From the NCBI RefSeq assembly GCF_001039355.2, contig NW_019774624.1:1028743-1092742 (forward strand): a stretch of 64,000 bases of DNA, written 5' to 3'. This DNA comes from Lingula anatina (lineage: Eukaryota > Brachiopoda > Lingulata > Lingulida > Lingulidae). Of the stretch, positions 1-11,450 are shown piece after piece. The position numbers and the translations under genes were made by a program. Position 1 is the stretch's first letter, and each line of letters starts with the position of its first letter. Under the pieces are notes generated by a model. The model saw nothing but the letters and a program-made list of their open reading frames with translations, searched no databases and was not told the DNA's origin.

Positions 1-2486
1 CAGCTTGATGGACTTGAGAAATCCTTCTACTCATTTTATGTGTGCACTGCTGTGCGGAAATTCTTTTTCTTCTTGGATCCACTGCGGACAGGAAGAGTGA
101 AGATTCAAGATATTCTTGCCTGTAGCTTTTTAGATGATCTATTAGAGGTAATTTAGGAATGAAAGCTTTTGATAAAATAACCATTTGCATTTAACTTGAA
201 AGACAGGTGGAATGTTAACAAAAAGTGAATACTACAGTTATATTATGTCATGATTAAAATTATGAATTTTTTTTTAATTTAGTATTTAATATTTCCATGG
301 AAAAAAATATTTCAATTTTTTATGTAATGTGATGGATACAAGATATCCATTCTTAATAGCATATGAATTCAATGACAAAGGAAGCGAAGCGACCACAGGG
401 GTGATTGACTTTCATGTGCACCTGGCTTCTGGAAGATTTTTACTTCATTTTGAGTGCGACTGAATGCACAGGAAAGTTAATCGTGTTATGGAGGCGTGTC
501 ATTCACTTAATCAGTTTTCATTCAGTGAAAGATCACACGGAGATAGATCAGTCTACCTAATTTTATTGTGAATGCATCCCTAGTTTCAGCACTGGTTGAC
601 AAGTATTATGGATTCATTCCTCCTTCCATTTTATAGTTGCGAGATGAAGAGTTATCCAAAGAGATGCAGGAGTCGAACTGGTTCTCTGCACCATCTGCTC
701 TCAGGGTGTATGGCCAGTATCTAAATTTGGACAAGGATCACAATGGAATGCTCAGTAAGGAGGAACTGGCAAGGTAAGAATGGGCAGGTCACACCAATCT
801 GAAAAGTAATTTCATATATCTGTTTAAGGCTCGACTCTATTTAAACTAGCTTGAAATTAGACTTCAGTTAGTCTGCTATATTTACCATAAAGCACTTTAT
901 CGAAATAGGTTTAAATTCAGGCACACACATCATGGAAATGTAGAGATCATTATTATGCCAGTGATGACAGTAATAGCTTTACTTACCTACAAAATAAGGT
1001 TCAACTTCTTTCATTGTCATCCTCACCAATCTCAATCTTACCTGCTGGTTTCTTTTCTGATAGGTATGGCACAGGGACTTTGACTGATGTATTTTTAGAT
1101 CGGGTCTTCCAAGAGTGCCTTACATATGATGGAGAAATGGTAAGTCATTCAAAGGTCTATGTATGGTGTTATTAATATTAAATGATATAAACTACCTACA
1201 TTACCATTTACTAAAAGTTGTCTGTTACCACTTTTTGAAAAGTAATGGTGTTTATAATGAAATTTTGTCAATGCTCACTGCTTTCTATACGTCCTAGTAG
1301 TTGAGGTGTAATTTTTTCAATTCAGGACTACAAAACATACTTAGACTTTGTGCTTGCCCTGGAAAATAGAAAAGAGCCCCAAGCATTGCAGTACCTGTTC
1401 AGGATCTTGGATGTCCAGGGAAAAGGAGAACTGATTGTTTTCTCCTTAAATTACTTCTTTAGGGTGAGTGTCGTAGGTAAAAGAAGGATGGTGCTTGTAT
1501 AAAAATCTAAATCAACACAATCCATTTCAGCAAATTTATTTGCCTTATTGAACACAGGCATTCTAGTTGAGATAGATTGTATGCCATTGGATTGGCCTTT
1601 TTTATTGTGAGCTCACTGTAATGAGATGACCTGTTGAGGTAGGTAGCATGGATAAAGATCTACCCCACTTGCCTGGAAGCATGGTAAGTGTTGATCAAAT
1701 GGAGTGGATTCAATATGTAATATCCCATCGTGATTTTATGGTCTGTGATGCTAGATAAGTAGAATTTCTTGTTACATTTTTAAAACTTTGTGTGCTGTAA
1801 CATTTTATAAAATGCCTGTGAAGTATGTGCACTAACCAGAGTAGTTGGTTGAAGTTGTTCGAATAACTTGTAAATACTCAGATTTGATGAAGCAAAATCA
1901 AGACACCTGCTTTATTTTTAGGCTATTCAAGAACAAATGAAGTTGCATGGACAAGAGCCAGTGTCTTTTCATGATGTTAAGGATGAGATCTTTGACATGG
2001 TGAAACCTGCGGATCCCCTCAAAATAACTCTGCAGGATCTTATAAACAGGTAATGGTTGTCTTTATGTGATGTAAATTAAAGTCATATGAGTTTGGTCAG
2101 ACTTGGACAACTTTCAGGTTTCTTCAGGATTACATTTTTGGTTGTTCCACCAAACAATGTTGTATGTTTTATATAAACATCAAATTGTATTTAAAACTAA
2201 ATGTTAGAGTTTTTAAATGAAATTCATAGTTGGGTGCTTGAAAACCTCGTTTGTAATAGGACACTTGTATTATTCTAGCTGATGCAATTAATGGCTACCA
2301 TAGTGTACATATCCCATGTAATGTCTTCCTTCACAACTCACTTTTAACTTATTCAAAAATTCATATTTTGTCTTCAGCGGACAAGGAGATACAGTGGTCA
2401 GCATACTGATAGATTTGAATGGATTCTGGACATATGAAAATCGGGAGGTACTTGTAGCAGATACAACAGAGGAGGCTGAAATTTAA
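1..2486 (+). CDS. PPP2R3C: PPP2R3C, PP2A regulatory subunit B'' gamma (C-terminal part)
   Basis: Six exons read in continuous phase: 1-147 (enters the window mid-gene), 637-773, 1064-1139, 1326-1463, 1922-2049 and 2378-2486, ending in TAA at 2484-2486. They encode the last 244 residues of a protein that is about 450 residues in vertebrates. Visible hallmarks are FFFLDPLRTGRVKIQDILAC, the EF-hand loop DKDHNGMLSKEE, FLDRVFQECLTYDGEMDYKT and ILIDLNGFWTYENRE; these closely match vertebrate PPP2R3C (G5PR). All introns have GT-AG ends and codons split correctly across them. In the known family this is a calcium-binding PP2A/PP5 regulatory subunit found in nucleus and cytosol and at centrosomes. The N-terminus and promoter lie left of the window. 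The assignment is strong because every exon matches. Confidence 0.96.
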
Positions 2487-3080
2487 GGTCCAAGCCCTTA
2501 AATGGGAAGTAGATTTTAAAAGAATGAAGATTGAGGGAGGCTCCCCTTTGTCCAGCCATTGGCCCAGTGTTTGCTGCTCAAAGAATGAGGTTTTCTGACC
2601 AAAGAAGAGAAATTCTCATCTCAAAGGTTGCATGCCCTACATATTCCAGGTCTTGTATTGCATGCTGAAACTGTATTTTTCAGGGTTGCCGATATTGTTT
2701 CCTATAATTTTTATTGTGTTGTTCACAATTTGATAACACTTGTAATGCTAGTGAATTAATAACAAAGAATGTGTGAAATATGCATTATTGTGTACAGTTG
2801 GCAGCCCTTATTACACAAGCAGTATACAGAGATTGTCACTGCTACATCTGCATGCAGTATCTAGTGTCTGATGTCCATGTGAATGAATTAAACATCATAG
2901 AGTTCTTGGTACTGTAATACAAAGCTGACTTGGAACTGTTAATATTGAAAATTTCTGACAAACTGTGAATGGTTAATTAGAGTTATGTTGGAGATGTTTA
3001 AAGAATTCCATGTTGAATGATTTTCTGATAGCAGACAGTTAATTTATTAATTATTTAATTAATTTATTGATGGTTATTTC
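2487..3080 (+). other. PPP2R3C 3' UTR and flank
   Basis: AT-rich non-coding sequence directly after the PPP2R3C stop. An ATTAAA near 2886 could be the polyadenylation signal. No other gene is visible here. Confidence 0.5.
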
Positions 3081-3299
3081 ACATGCTTTTATTTGAGTGT
3101 TTAAATTTGATAAAAATTGCATGGAACTGGCTTTCATCCTGGTTTTTGTCTTGGATTGTTGATCTTGCCTGGCATGGCTTGTTTTCCTTTGGCCTTCTCT
3201 ATATTTTTTTAATGCAGAGGTTTATATCTTTACAAATGACAAAGGAAGATGTACCCTCTGACTATGGCTTTACGAGATGTGTTATGTGTAGTATTTTCA

Positions 3300-3770
3300 T
3301 GCTGGCCTCCATACACTATGCCTGTATTATGTTTTCTAACTGGGGCCTCTCGTCACCCAGAATCACATTGTATTCCCTTTTGCAGAGAGGCATTGACCGA
3401 TTCCTTGCTGTACCTTTGCTTGAATATAACAAAGCCGCCATTGTCGTAATGAAGTTTCACTGTAGCTTTGGACATGAGGAAGGGATCAGAAGTGCCCTTA
3501 TCTTAATTACCAGTCCCTGCAGGCTCTTTTGTTCCCCTGGTGTCAAACAGCTGGCCTAGTTTCCTGAAGTCTAAGTCTCTAGTTGCTCCACCAGCAGCAA
3601 TTGCTTCATTACTGAGCCCTCCCAAGTTGCTGTTATTATTTTATAAAGTAGCTGAAGATGGGGATGCTGGAGTGAAGTACCTTGCTATGGGTTTCTCGGG
3701 GTATTTGAAAACCCTACATCTCATCCCTACAACTCATCTTTGGTCTCCTTTGTTAGACTGATAGTTCTGT
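3300..3770 (-). pseudogene. Degenerate minus-strand coding remnant, probably mobile-element derived
   Basis: Read on the minus strand from about 3650 down to 3340 there is a protein-like stretch, interrupted by a TAA after the motif DTRGTKEPAGTGN and then continuing in frame (DKGTSDPFLMSK, HYDNGGFVIFKQRYSKES). The composition is normal for protein and unlike the surrounding AT-rich DNA. I do not recognise the family. The plus-strand reading frame over the same bases (3083-3559) looks like an antisense shadow. Its position beside other minus-strand element debris suggests a decayed mobile-element gene, but this is inference. Confidence 0.3.
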
Positions 3771-4134
3771 GCTTCCTTTATCTTTGACATCAAATCATTG
3801 CATAATGGCTATGAAAAAAATGTCCTCTCTTTCTTCTCTTTTGGATGCCTTGTCTCTCCGCCTCCAATTATCGTTCTTCTGTGAGACGCTAATATTCTGA
3901 TTAACTCTTAAAATTGTTCCTGAGACATGTTAACTGTTCTGTTGCTTCTGTTTGTGCGTTTACTAAATCAAGGTCCTGGTGAGCTCACCACTAAAGTTTT
4001 TTGCCATTACAGGTCTTTACAGAGAACTTGTTTTATATCTTTCACTGAGAAACTGGAAGAATAGTGCTGTAAGGGATGGATTATTAGGAAAAGCTGAATT
4101 GCCTGTCAGTTCATAAAATTCTTGTAAAAAAAGA

Positions 4135-5022
4135 TTAAATTTTATCACAAGTGTGGTGTGTGCTTGGAGCAGGTGCTGCCTCGACATACGTGTTTAGGTC
4201 AGCCATGAGGCGATTGGCAGCTTGATTCTTTGGATGTATGTTGAGTGTGATGCTCTTGTAAAGCTGACTCGACGTAGATTGGGCCCCTTGTACCCAAATG
4301 CCTAGTCTTTCAATAGGCTGCTGAGTTGCCAGCGTGGCGGTATTGATTGAAACAGGATGAACACCTGTGGGAGTAGTTGCAGATGCAAAAGTTGCAGTAG
4401 TTGTCGGCATTCCATGTATTGCAAGTGGGTTTGGTTTGGAGGCGAAAAGTGTTTTGGGGAGCCATGGTCACAAATGCAATTTCTGTAAGAATTACACAGA
4501 CTTCCCACTTGCATTTAAGGGCAGCCCTTTTCATCCAGAACCATTCGTCATAGAGACGCCAATTTGTGATTTTATTAGTACCACCAGCGTGTACGCTGGC
4601 GGTACTCATGGTTTTAGTCCCGACCCGTCTCGTCCGGCTCCGTTGGCTCCGTTTGCNTTTTTTTTTTTTTTTTTTGCATATTTTGAGAATTCTTGTTGAT
4701 TGCATTTTATAGAGCTTGTCAAGCACAAGACTGGTGGTGGAGTCCCTTTTTTTGGGTGGGGGGTCCATACGAGTGCGCTTACTCCAGCTGGTGGTACAAT
4801 ATCCGGAGGCGGTATCGCCTCTCTGATCCTCTAGTTGGTATACATTTCTAGTATATGGTTTTGGTAAACAATGAGGTTAACTGTTTCAGATGGAAATTTC
4901 TGTGCATACACAGCCTTAAATACTCCAAAACCAACTAGCCACTGGAAGATTGAGGATGTTCTTGGGAGCATTTGTGGGGTTGCTGGGGACTGTATACTTC
5001 CTGGCAACAGTTGTGAAACCAT
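4135..5022 (-). pseudogene. C-terminal half of a gag-like ORF from a tyrosine-recombinase/DIRS-type retroelement
   Basis: Two broken minus-strand frames cover 5022-4310. The first (about 5022-4831) carries SIFQWLVGFGVFKAVYAQKF, resembling the helical 'W..AF.IF...Y...P' segment of gag-like ORFs in invertebrate tyrosine-recombinase retroelements. The second continues with NWRLYDEWFWMKRAA and ends in a cysteine/histidine cluster (C-N-T-W-N, C-N-F-C, Y-S-H-R-C-S-S-C) like the zinc-binding tail of the same proteins. A single N followed by a T-run at about 4657 interrupts it. A third frame (4410-4135) overlaps the end and is unrecognised. This would be the downstream half of the ORF whose N-terminal half lies at 12.8-11.4 kb. 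The family call rests on remembered motif patterns, not a search. Confidence 0.45.
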
Positions 5023-5673
5023 TGTCTAGAAAACATTTTTAACATTCAGTTTCTTCTGTAGTGCTGATAGTTATGATGACGGCAATCAAAAAACAAGTTT
5101 TGTTCAGGCTGTGGTTATTATATTCTATGAAGAACAATATAACTGACAGCATAAAAAAGAATAAGAATTAGAAAGTAAAAAATCATTTAATTTGCAAGTT
5201 AACATTAATTTATCCTTATAACATTAAAACAGATGTGTTGCACATGCTCTGTTGCTTCTGTATCCAAAAGTCTTCTTTATTTGGTAATTATCTTTGGAAG
5301 GAGTTGCTGGGATTTTTTTTCCTATGGGCCTATTTCTCTAATCTTTCTGAACTTTGAATCTGTGGTTATGAAATCTTAATCTTCTCTCTTGGTGGTCACG
5401 TTTCTAATGGCTGTGCTACAATTCAAACATAAAAAACAGTAAGATCTGTTGAGTACAAACTCTGTAATGCCTGAGCAGCAGTAGGTCCTTTCTTGAAATT
5501 TACATTAAGCCCTACTCTTCTGTAACCCTTTTCCCTAAACTCAAAACTGTATGCAGCAAAGACAGACCTCACTTTGGTTTGTTTGAACTGACATCTTTAT
5601 GATCTGAGTGAAAGTAATTTTGAGTTTTTTACTTTGAAATTCTGTTTCAGTGACCTTATTTTCATCAATTCAG

Positions 5674-7114
5674 TTAATTGGCAAATGTGTGAGTTGCCTC
5701 ACAATCCTGGTGCCATGATAAAACCAGCCAAGTCCAGACACCCAAGCACACTCGGCTTGCTTTAGAAATTATGTGGACCACAGCTTCAGTATCGGAGTAT
5801 TTCTTTTTGTAAATCAAAACGCTGGTTTTGACTGACCTGTTCATCATGCCCCGCAAAAAAATTTTCTCTCGGACCAGAAGACATTGTGTCAGAGCTGTGA
5901 TATAATTGGGCATCTTACCCACATAGTCTTGATTTTCAGGGGTGTTAAAGAAGTAAGGGAAATAACCCATTGTAAGGGATTCATCTAGTCCAAATGTGGC
6001 TGGGAGTTTGTTGAGCGCCATGGGGAGAAAGCTGTAGGAATCTAAAACGGTAATTTTCCCCATCTTAATAGGAAGCACTTTGGCGCCTCTTAGTATCACC
6101 TCAAGGGTGATACACTGGTCCTTGAGCCATTTCAGAAGGAAAAACCTGCTGTAACCAGACATATTGTGTACCAGCAACACCGCTCCATAATGTATGATCA
6201 TTTCCCCATCATTATCCTCCACGTGGTAATCATCACCTTCCTGAAATGATGGACCCCCACATTCGTAATTCATATAAAGACTGATGGCTTCGTCCGACAG
6301 GGCCTTTCCTTCGACCATCGTGGCCCACACCCACCGTAGAGTGAGTCCTATGGTGCTCTTTATGTCCTCGTCGGTCCTCAGGGCACCATGCTGGTGGATT
6401 GGTAGCTTCCTATCATCGGCTAGTGCCGGGTCAATACCAACTGCCACACCTGCTTCCCAGGTGCCATTGAACACAGGAAGGTCAACGTTCCAAGGCATGA
6501 TTCTAAAAGCAGGACATAATTTAATTACCGATAATTACTAAAGTTTGGAATCAAATCCACACAGTTTGTCAACGGATTTGGACATTCAGGCATTCTTCTG
6601 GACCCCCACATTTCACCGTTTATCACAAGCGACCTTTGTCATTCTTTTCCTTTTACCCTGTTTCTAACCAAAAAAACTGGTCTTCAAATATCCACTGAAA
6701 GAAATCATCAGCACAATTTGGAGCCTTAAACACATTTCCATTTTAGCCACATAGTTCACATGTACTGGTAGGGGTTACGTCTAAATTCAGACAGTGGGCG
6801 ACCACAAGGTTATGAGTATGGACATGCAATGGTTGCGCCTCAAAATAAAGAAAAAATATGAAAGGACGTTTTGAGCCAGGTTCGATCTTCCCAATGAAAT
6901 TGGCAGAAGCATTCTCATTGATGTAATGAAGCAAATTGTCTTCATCATTATCACTGATATCTTTCTCAATTTGCATGTAACATGAGTGACCATCCTCAAC
7001 AAACTTATGACAAGCACTGCACTGGTAAGTGTTACACTTGTTTTTCTTCTCATCAATGATCGACAAATTAGGTGCACTTTTTACTGAGAAAAAAACCTTT
7101 AACAGGCAGACCAT
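5674..7114 (-). pseudogene. Broken protein-primed DNA polymerase B, Polinton/Maverick type
   Basis: Running leftwards on the minus strand: 7114-6743 has a cysteine/histidine-rich segment and a decayed exonuclease motif (FFLYFEAQ where FFDFEA is usual), then C-x2-CG. From about 6740 to 6650 the coding continues in a different frame (VFKAPNCADDFFQWIFED). 6498-5674 contains HNMSGY, FFLLKWL, GAKVLPIKMGKITVLDSYSF, LPMALNKLPATFGL and YFPYFFNTPENQDYVGK, all hallmarks of DNA_pol_B_2 polymerases of Polintons. After YVGKMPN the family-like reading moves to another frame, then meets stops. The catalytic palm (the YxDTD region) is not seen, so this is a dead fragment. Residues encoded by roughly 6498-6190 do not look like polymerase and may be an insertion or rearranged element sequence. 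Such polymerases replicate large virus-like DNA transposons. Confidence 0.75.
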
Positions 7115-7307
7115 TTACCAGTTTCTTGGGTCCATCCCTGTTCGTATCTTTCGCAAAAAGGTTACGCTTTTTATTAAATCTTATCGTATTTCCAACTTTT
7201 AATTAAAAACCTGTCTTCATTCTTGGTTACTTTTGCCACAAACAGTCCTACATACATCGTAGACCATTCTAGTGAGGAAGGTGTCAGGGACTAACGCATG
7301 GTTCTGT

Positions 7308-7757
7308 TCATCCACGTCTTTGCGAAAATCTTCCAGCGACAATGATGATTGAAAGAATGTATGGATTCTCTTGCTGCTTCAGTTTTTGTGTCAGTAACTT
7401 GTATGCCTTCAGTATTGCCTCATGACTAACAGCAGCTTTTGCCCTGGTGAAGTAAATATGTACCGAAACTGCCCAGTCGTCCATACACATATCCATATAT
7501 GAGGTACTGTTTTGTGGAATCCTGCTCGTCACTTCAAGAGTGTATGCCAACTGTCGCACCCTGTAAAAGTAATAAAAAGAGAAAATTCCTGTTACAACAG
7601 ATATTGTTATTATAACAGTTGGTAGGGAAATGAAAATTGAAGGGTATGACAACATAGCGAAATCTTCATCCACTGCTTGATCTAGCCTGGAAGAATAAAC
7701 TATTTTATTATTTTTCAGCAATGTAGCAGTTTTATTCGAAGTCAACGCTAAAATCAT
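7308..7757 (-). CDS. Unrecognised open frame inside the mobile-element block
   Basis: A 149-codon minus-strand frame with one hydrophobic stretch around residues 39-67 (IFISLPTVIITISVV...) and a more ordinary C-terminal half (MDDWAVSVHIYFTRAKAAVS, LLTQKLKQQ). It lies between the polymerase remnant and the gypsy integrase remnant. The C-terminal half could be the N-terminal region of the broken polymerase, because order and strand fit, but I see no diagnostic motif. It may not be expressed. Confidence 0.2.
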   Translation of the reverse strand: MILALTSNKTATLLKNNKIVYSSRLDQAVDEDFAMLSYPSIFISLPTVIITISVVTGIFSFYYFYRVRQLAYTLEVTSRIPQNSTSYMDMCMDDWAVSVHIYFTRAKAAVSHEAILKAYKLLTQKLKQQENPYILSIIIVAGRFSQRRG

Positions 7758-7766
7758 TTTCTTTAC

Positions 7767-9850
7767 TCACAATCTTAACAAAGTTTTGGGTACCCCATGC
7801 CTACATATTATTTCATCAAAAAGCAATCTTGCAATGGTAGGTGCTGTAATGCTGGGTACCGGGAACACTTCCGGCCATCCAGTTAAACTGTCCATGAATG
7901 TTACCAAATTCTTAATCCCTCGACTTGTAACTGGCAGAGATGTTATCCAGTCAAAAGACAATCTATCAAAGCTGCCTTCCAAGGGCAAAGGTAACAATGG
8001 AACCCTAAAATCTTTTGGAAGGTTTTTCTTTTTCAAGCATTCAACACAAGAACACACATAATCAACAACATCTGCAAACTGACCTCTCCAAATATACTTC
8101 ATTCTTAATGCCAAATATGTTTTTAACACCACCCTGACCAATTGTGGTATCATTGTGTAAACTAGACAAAACTTTGTACTTCAGCTTGTCTGGAATTTCA
8201 AGTTGTAAATGACCTGATTTGGTCGATTTCCTTCGTTTGGAGACATAAATATGACGTAAAAAACGTCTATCATCACGTAATCTCCGATTTCTAACAACAA
8301 GCCTCGAGCTTCTTTGCTACTAAGTGGTAGTTCATCTGATGTCAAGTACGCAATAATTGACGCAAGGTTATATCTTCACGCTGGAGTTTTAACAATTCTT
8401 CTTTTGAAACAAATGACTGGAAATCTTGACATTTCAACAAGCAACCTGTTTTCTTTGTCTTTTCTTTAATTGCTAAAAGTATTCCACACTTATCTGATCT
8501 TTTGTCACTCTTTTTAGAGTTAAGATGGCATCTGACGTCCGTGTTTTGTTCAAACATGTGTCATTTGGAATCGAACTCTGCGCTGGGTCAAAAAGATTGT
8601 ATAAGTCTAATTCTTCATCGTTTTCCATGTCATAAGGGCGGCGGCTAAGCGTGTTTGCATTTGCATGTATTTTCCTTTTCTGTATTCAATAGGGAGGACA
8701 AAGTCATCCATCAACACAGTCTTCCACGCAGTTGTTTTTGTGACAATAATCATTTATGGCTATCATGGTCTGTGATGACTTTGAATTTTGAATGCCTAAG
8801 GTAAATATCGAAATTTTTTATACTTTGTACATCTGCTAATCCTTTTATGTGATGGGATAATTTTTCTTGTGTCTTTTTAAACCTCTCACGGCATAAGCAA
8901 TGACTTTTTTTACCGTCTTGTATTCGTGATAAAACCTTTTATGCAAAGTGTTGTTTTCCTATTCCTCTGATATCCCGCCAAGTGTCAGCAATTAGTTTTT
9001 CTTGCTATTCCACCCTTCGCTGTAGATTTTTCTCAGTTTCAGAGATAGACGTTACAATCTCTGGCTTATCTTTCTCAACCAGTATAGTTGCAATCATTGA
9101 GCCTAGTCTCGCATGATTCTCTGCTTCTTCTAAAGAGAAAGGGTTCTGTGTAATGACAAAACGTTTAATTTTGTTCCCTAACCCTCTCACGAAATACAGG
9201 AGTCTGTCATCAGCGCTTTTATTAAGCAGAGAAAGAGGGTGTCACATATCCACAATATAAACCTCAATAGATTCATTCTCTTTGTTTTCTTTCCCAGAGT
9301 TTGTGTTCTCTAGTCCATTTTGAAATTTGCCTGTCGAAATTGTTTTGAAATTCAGTTCTAAGGATATCATAACTCGTTTTTCTTTTGTCAGGCAATTTGG
9401 ATAAACATATTTCAGCAGGACCTTTCATGTATAGCATAAAAGCGTTCAATTCCTTATCTGGGGAATACTTATTTAAATTGCAGTAATTTTTTAGCTTCGT
9501 GAGCCATAATCGTGCATTTTCCGTGGAAAAGCCAAAGAATGTATCGATGTTTGGGCCAGCAGAAACTGAAGTTGGTTTATTGTTTAATTCTGTTAGTTGT
9601 CTCTGAACTGCATGTAATATCTAATTTCATGTGGATATCTTCTAACTGGTCTCGAATATCTTAAAAATCGAAAGGTTCTTCCTTACCTTTCATTTCTTTG
9701 TTTGTCCCATTGTCATCTTTTCGGATAGAATGTGTTTGCATCTGGGTGTCTGTCTGGTGACTGGTCTTTCTCTATCTGACATTCATGTCAAAAGTCTCTT
9801 TCTCTTTTTGCATCCTCCACCATATGTGATGAAGGTATTGACTTTGTCTT
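7767..9850 (-). mobile_element. Internally deleted Ty3/gypsy retrotransposon
   Basis: Minus strand, in order. gag-like sequence runs from about 9850 to 9000 with several frameshifts; a clear piece is 9190-9005 (FSLEEAENHARLGSMIATIL). An RNase H-like remnant follows at about 8900-8580 (FDIYLRHSKFKVITDHD), then an RNase H-integrase linker at 8557-8342. Integrase at 8153-7767 has the Zn-binding C-x2-C (CSCVECLKKKN) and two acidic catalytic-core residues (LSFDWITSLP, TFMDSLTGW). The frame stops soon after RHGVPKTLL, before the third catalytic residue (E). Protease and reverse transcriptase, expected between gag and RNase H, are missing, so the copy carries a large internal deletion. I saw no long terminal repeats. 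It cannot be autonomous. Confidence 0.8.
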
Positions 9851-10251
9851 ACTTGTTACATGAGGTAAGAACTAAATGACTTTCATGTTCCTTCACATCC
9901 TTTATTATCACTTTCTAACTATGCTATCTACAATTTATTTCTCTCCATTCAACCTCTTACATCGTTCTCTCTCGTTTACATTAAATTCTGTGCTTAAGTA
10001 CAACGAGGTCATGTCAATCAAGTTACTCTACAAAACACTCCCTTCTCTTTATTCATTTGTGGCTGTCAATTACTAACATTACAATAAATATATCTCTGTG
10101 GGGATTCTCAATAAGCTGCAGACAAAGTAATCTGCTTAATACACCGATCCAGCAGAGTGATTGACACCATTGTTTTAGCCAATGAACAGTATAATTAATG
10201 TCACGTGATAAATTTGTGTAAACAGTCGCCATCTTGCCGGACAAACACTCA

Positions 10252-10831
10252 TCAGTCCGGTGCATCAGATTTCTGGATTTTTTTCACAGTAAACACAACA
10301 AAATCACAGAAAGGTGCAGATGTCACAAGCAACTGCCCTTGTACTTGATAGTAATAGTCATGAGTATGTGAAAGATGGATATTCCCATTATTTTCAACTA
10401 AACAAAAGTGAAGTAATGCTAAGCAATCAGAAATAGATTTATCTCTACCAGTATATGGACACTTTATCTCAATAATACCAGTAATACTTTTATCACAAAG
10501 TTTTCCATCAGGTGAAGCCCCTAAAAATGAAAAGGCAGGGTTTACTACCAGACCACAATCATGTATGTGTACAGATGCATATTTTGAGGTGTATGCAACT
10601 TTGGCTAGAGGCTCATGGGTTTTGCCATAAGTAGTAGCAGTTGATGTAAAAAAAACACTCATCAAAAATTGATGAAACAAATTTATCTGTAAAATCTTTT
10701 TTCCTCTTAAGGATTTTATTGAACTGAGAAGCAGTTATTCTATTTTTTCTAGCACTAAACCATGAATCACATGCTGCTTGTCTGGTGGTATTACTTTCAA
10801 GCTTGTAGCAATCATCAAGGGTCATTGGCAC
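10252..10831 (-). pseudogene. YqaJ-type (lambda-exonuclease-like) nuclease, frameshifted
   Basis: Two overlapping minus-strand frames. 10831-10613 gives WFSARKNRITASQFNKILKR, the N-terminal signature of YqaJ recombinase domains. 10680-10252 gives YGKTHEPLA, FLGASPDGKL, GIIEIKCPY (the family's catalytic D...E-x-K residues lie in GASPDG and IEIKCP), YYYQVQGQLLVTSAPFCDF and FTVKKI. The frames join at a run of eight T (minus strand) near 10650, so a single-base indel separates them. It could be a real mutation or a sequencing error. YqaJ nucleases are 5'-3' exonucleases of phages; in marine invertebrates they often sit in mobile elements. The C-terminus ends at about 10252. Upstream exons, if any, are not identified. 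Confidence 0.72.
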
Positions 10832-11450
10832 TACAGCATTACACTAACAAACAGAATTAAGAATTTCAAATTAGTTGCAAGAAAAATTCCTATAAGTTTA
10901 TTTCGTTCAATAAATGAAATATGGTTTGTTTGTGCCATTTTTCACAAATTTCCAAAATGTTTTAGTAAAGAAATAATCCACATTTTGTGCATTGCGTGTT
11001 GGATTGCTGTATCTCTGTTAAATAAAAGTACTAAACATCACAGGTAGTTTATCTTGTTATATTTTTCTTACATGTCACACATACTTAATGTAAAGTCCAA
11101 AATAATAAGGTACCTCAGTAGTTATTTGCTTGGTTCAATAATTGGTTGGTGTTGGTGGCGAGAGCGGGAGTCACCCTGTGTTGCTCGAGCAGTAACACCT
11201 TGACAACCGAGCGGTACGACAAATTGTTAAAATACTGAGATGGATACTTGAGCAAGGTTGGCAATTATTGAAGGTGGGGCCAATAAAGACGCCAAAGGGG
11301 AATGGGATGTTTAGCAGAGTGGAAGATGTAGTAGGTAGGTAATAAGGATGTTGAAGTGCAGGGAGGGTTGGTGGGTTAAAATCTCAACTATCCTGTTGTT
11401 GTATTGCAGTAGGTTGAGAGATTGATAGAGGAATTTTTGGAGGTAAATAA

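Noticed and set aside
3083-3559. 158-codon plus-strand open frame after PPP2R3C
   Set aside because: Composition is biased and the minus strand over the same bases reads as a better protein; probably an antisense shadow of a decayed element.
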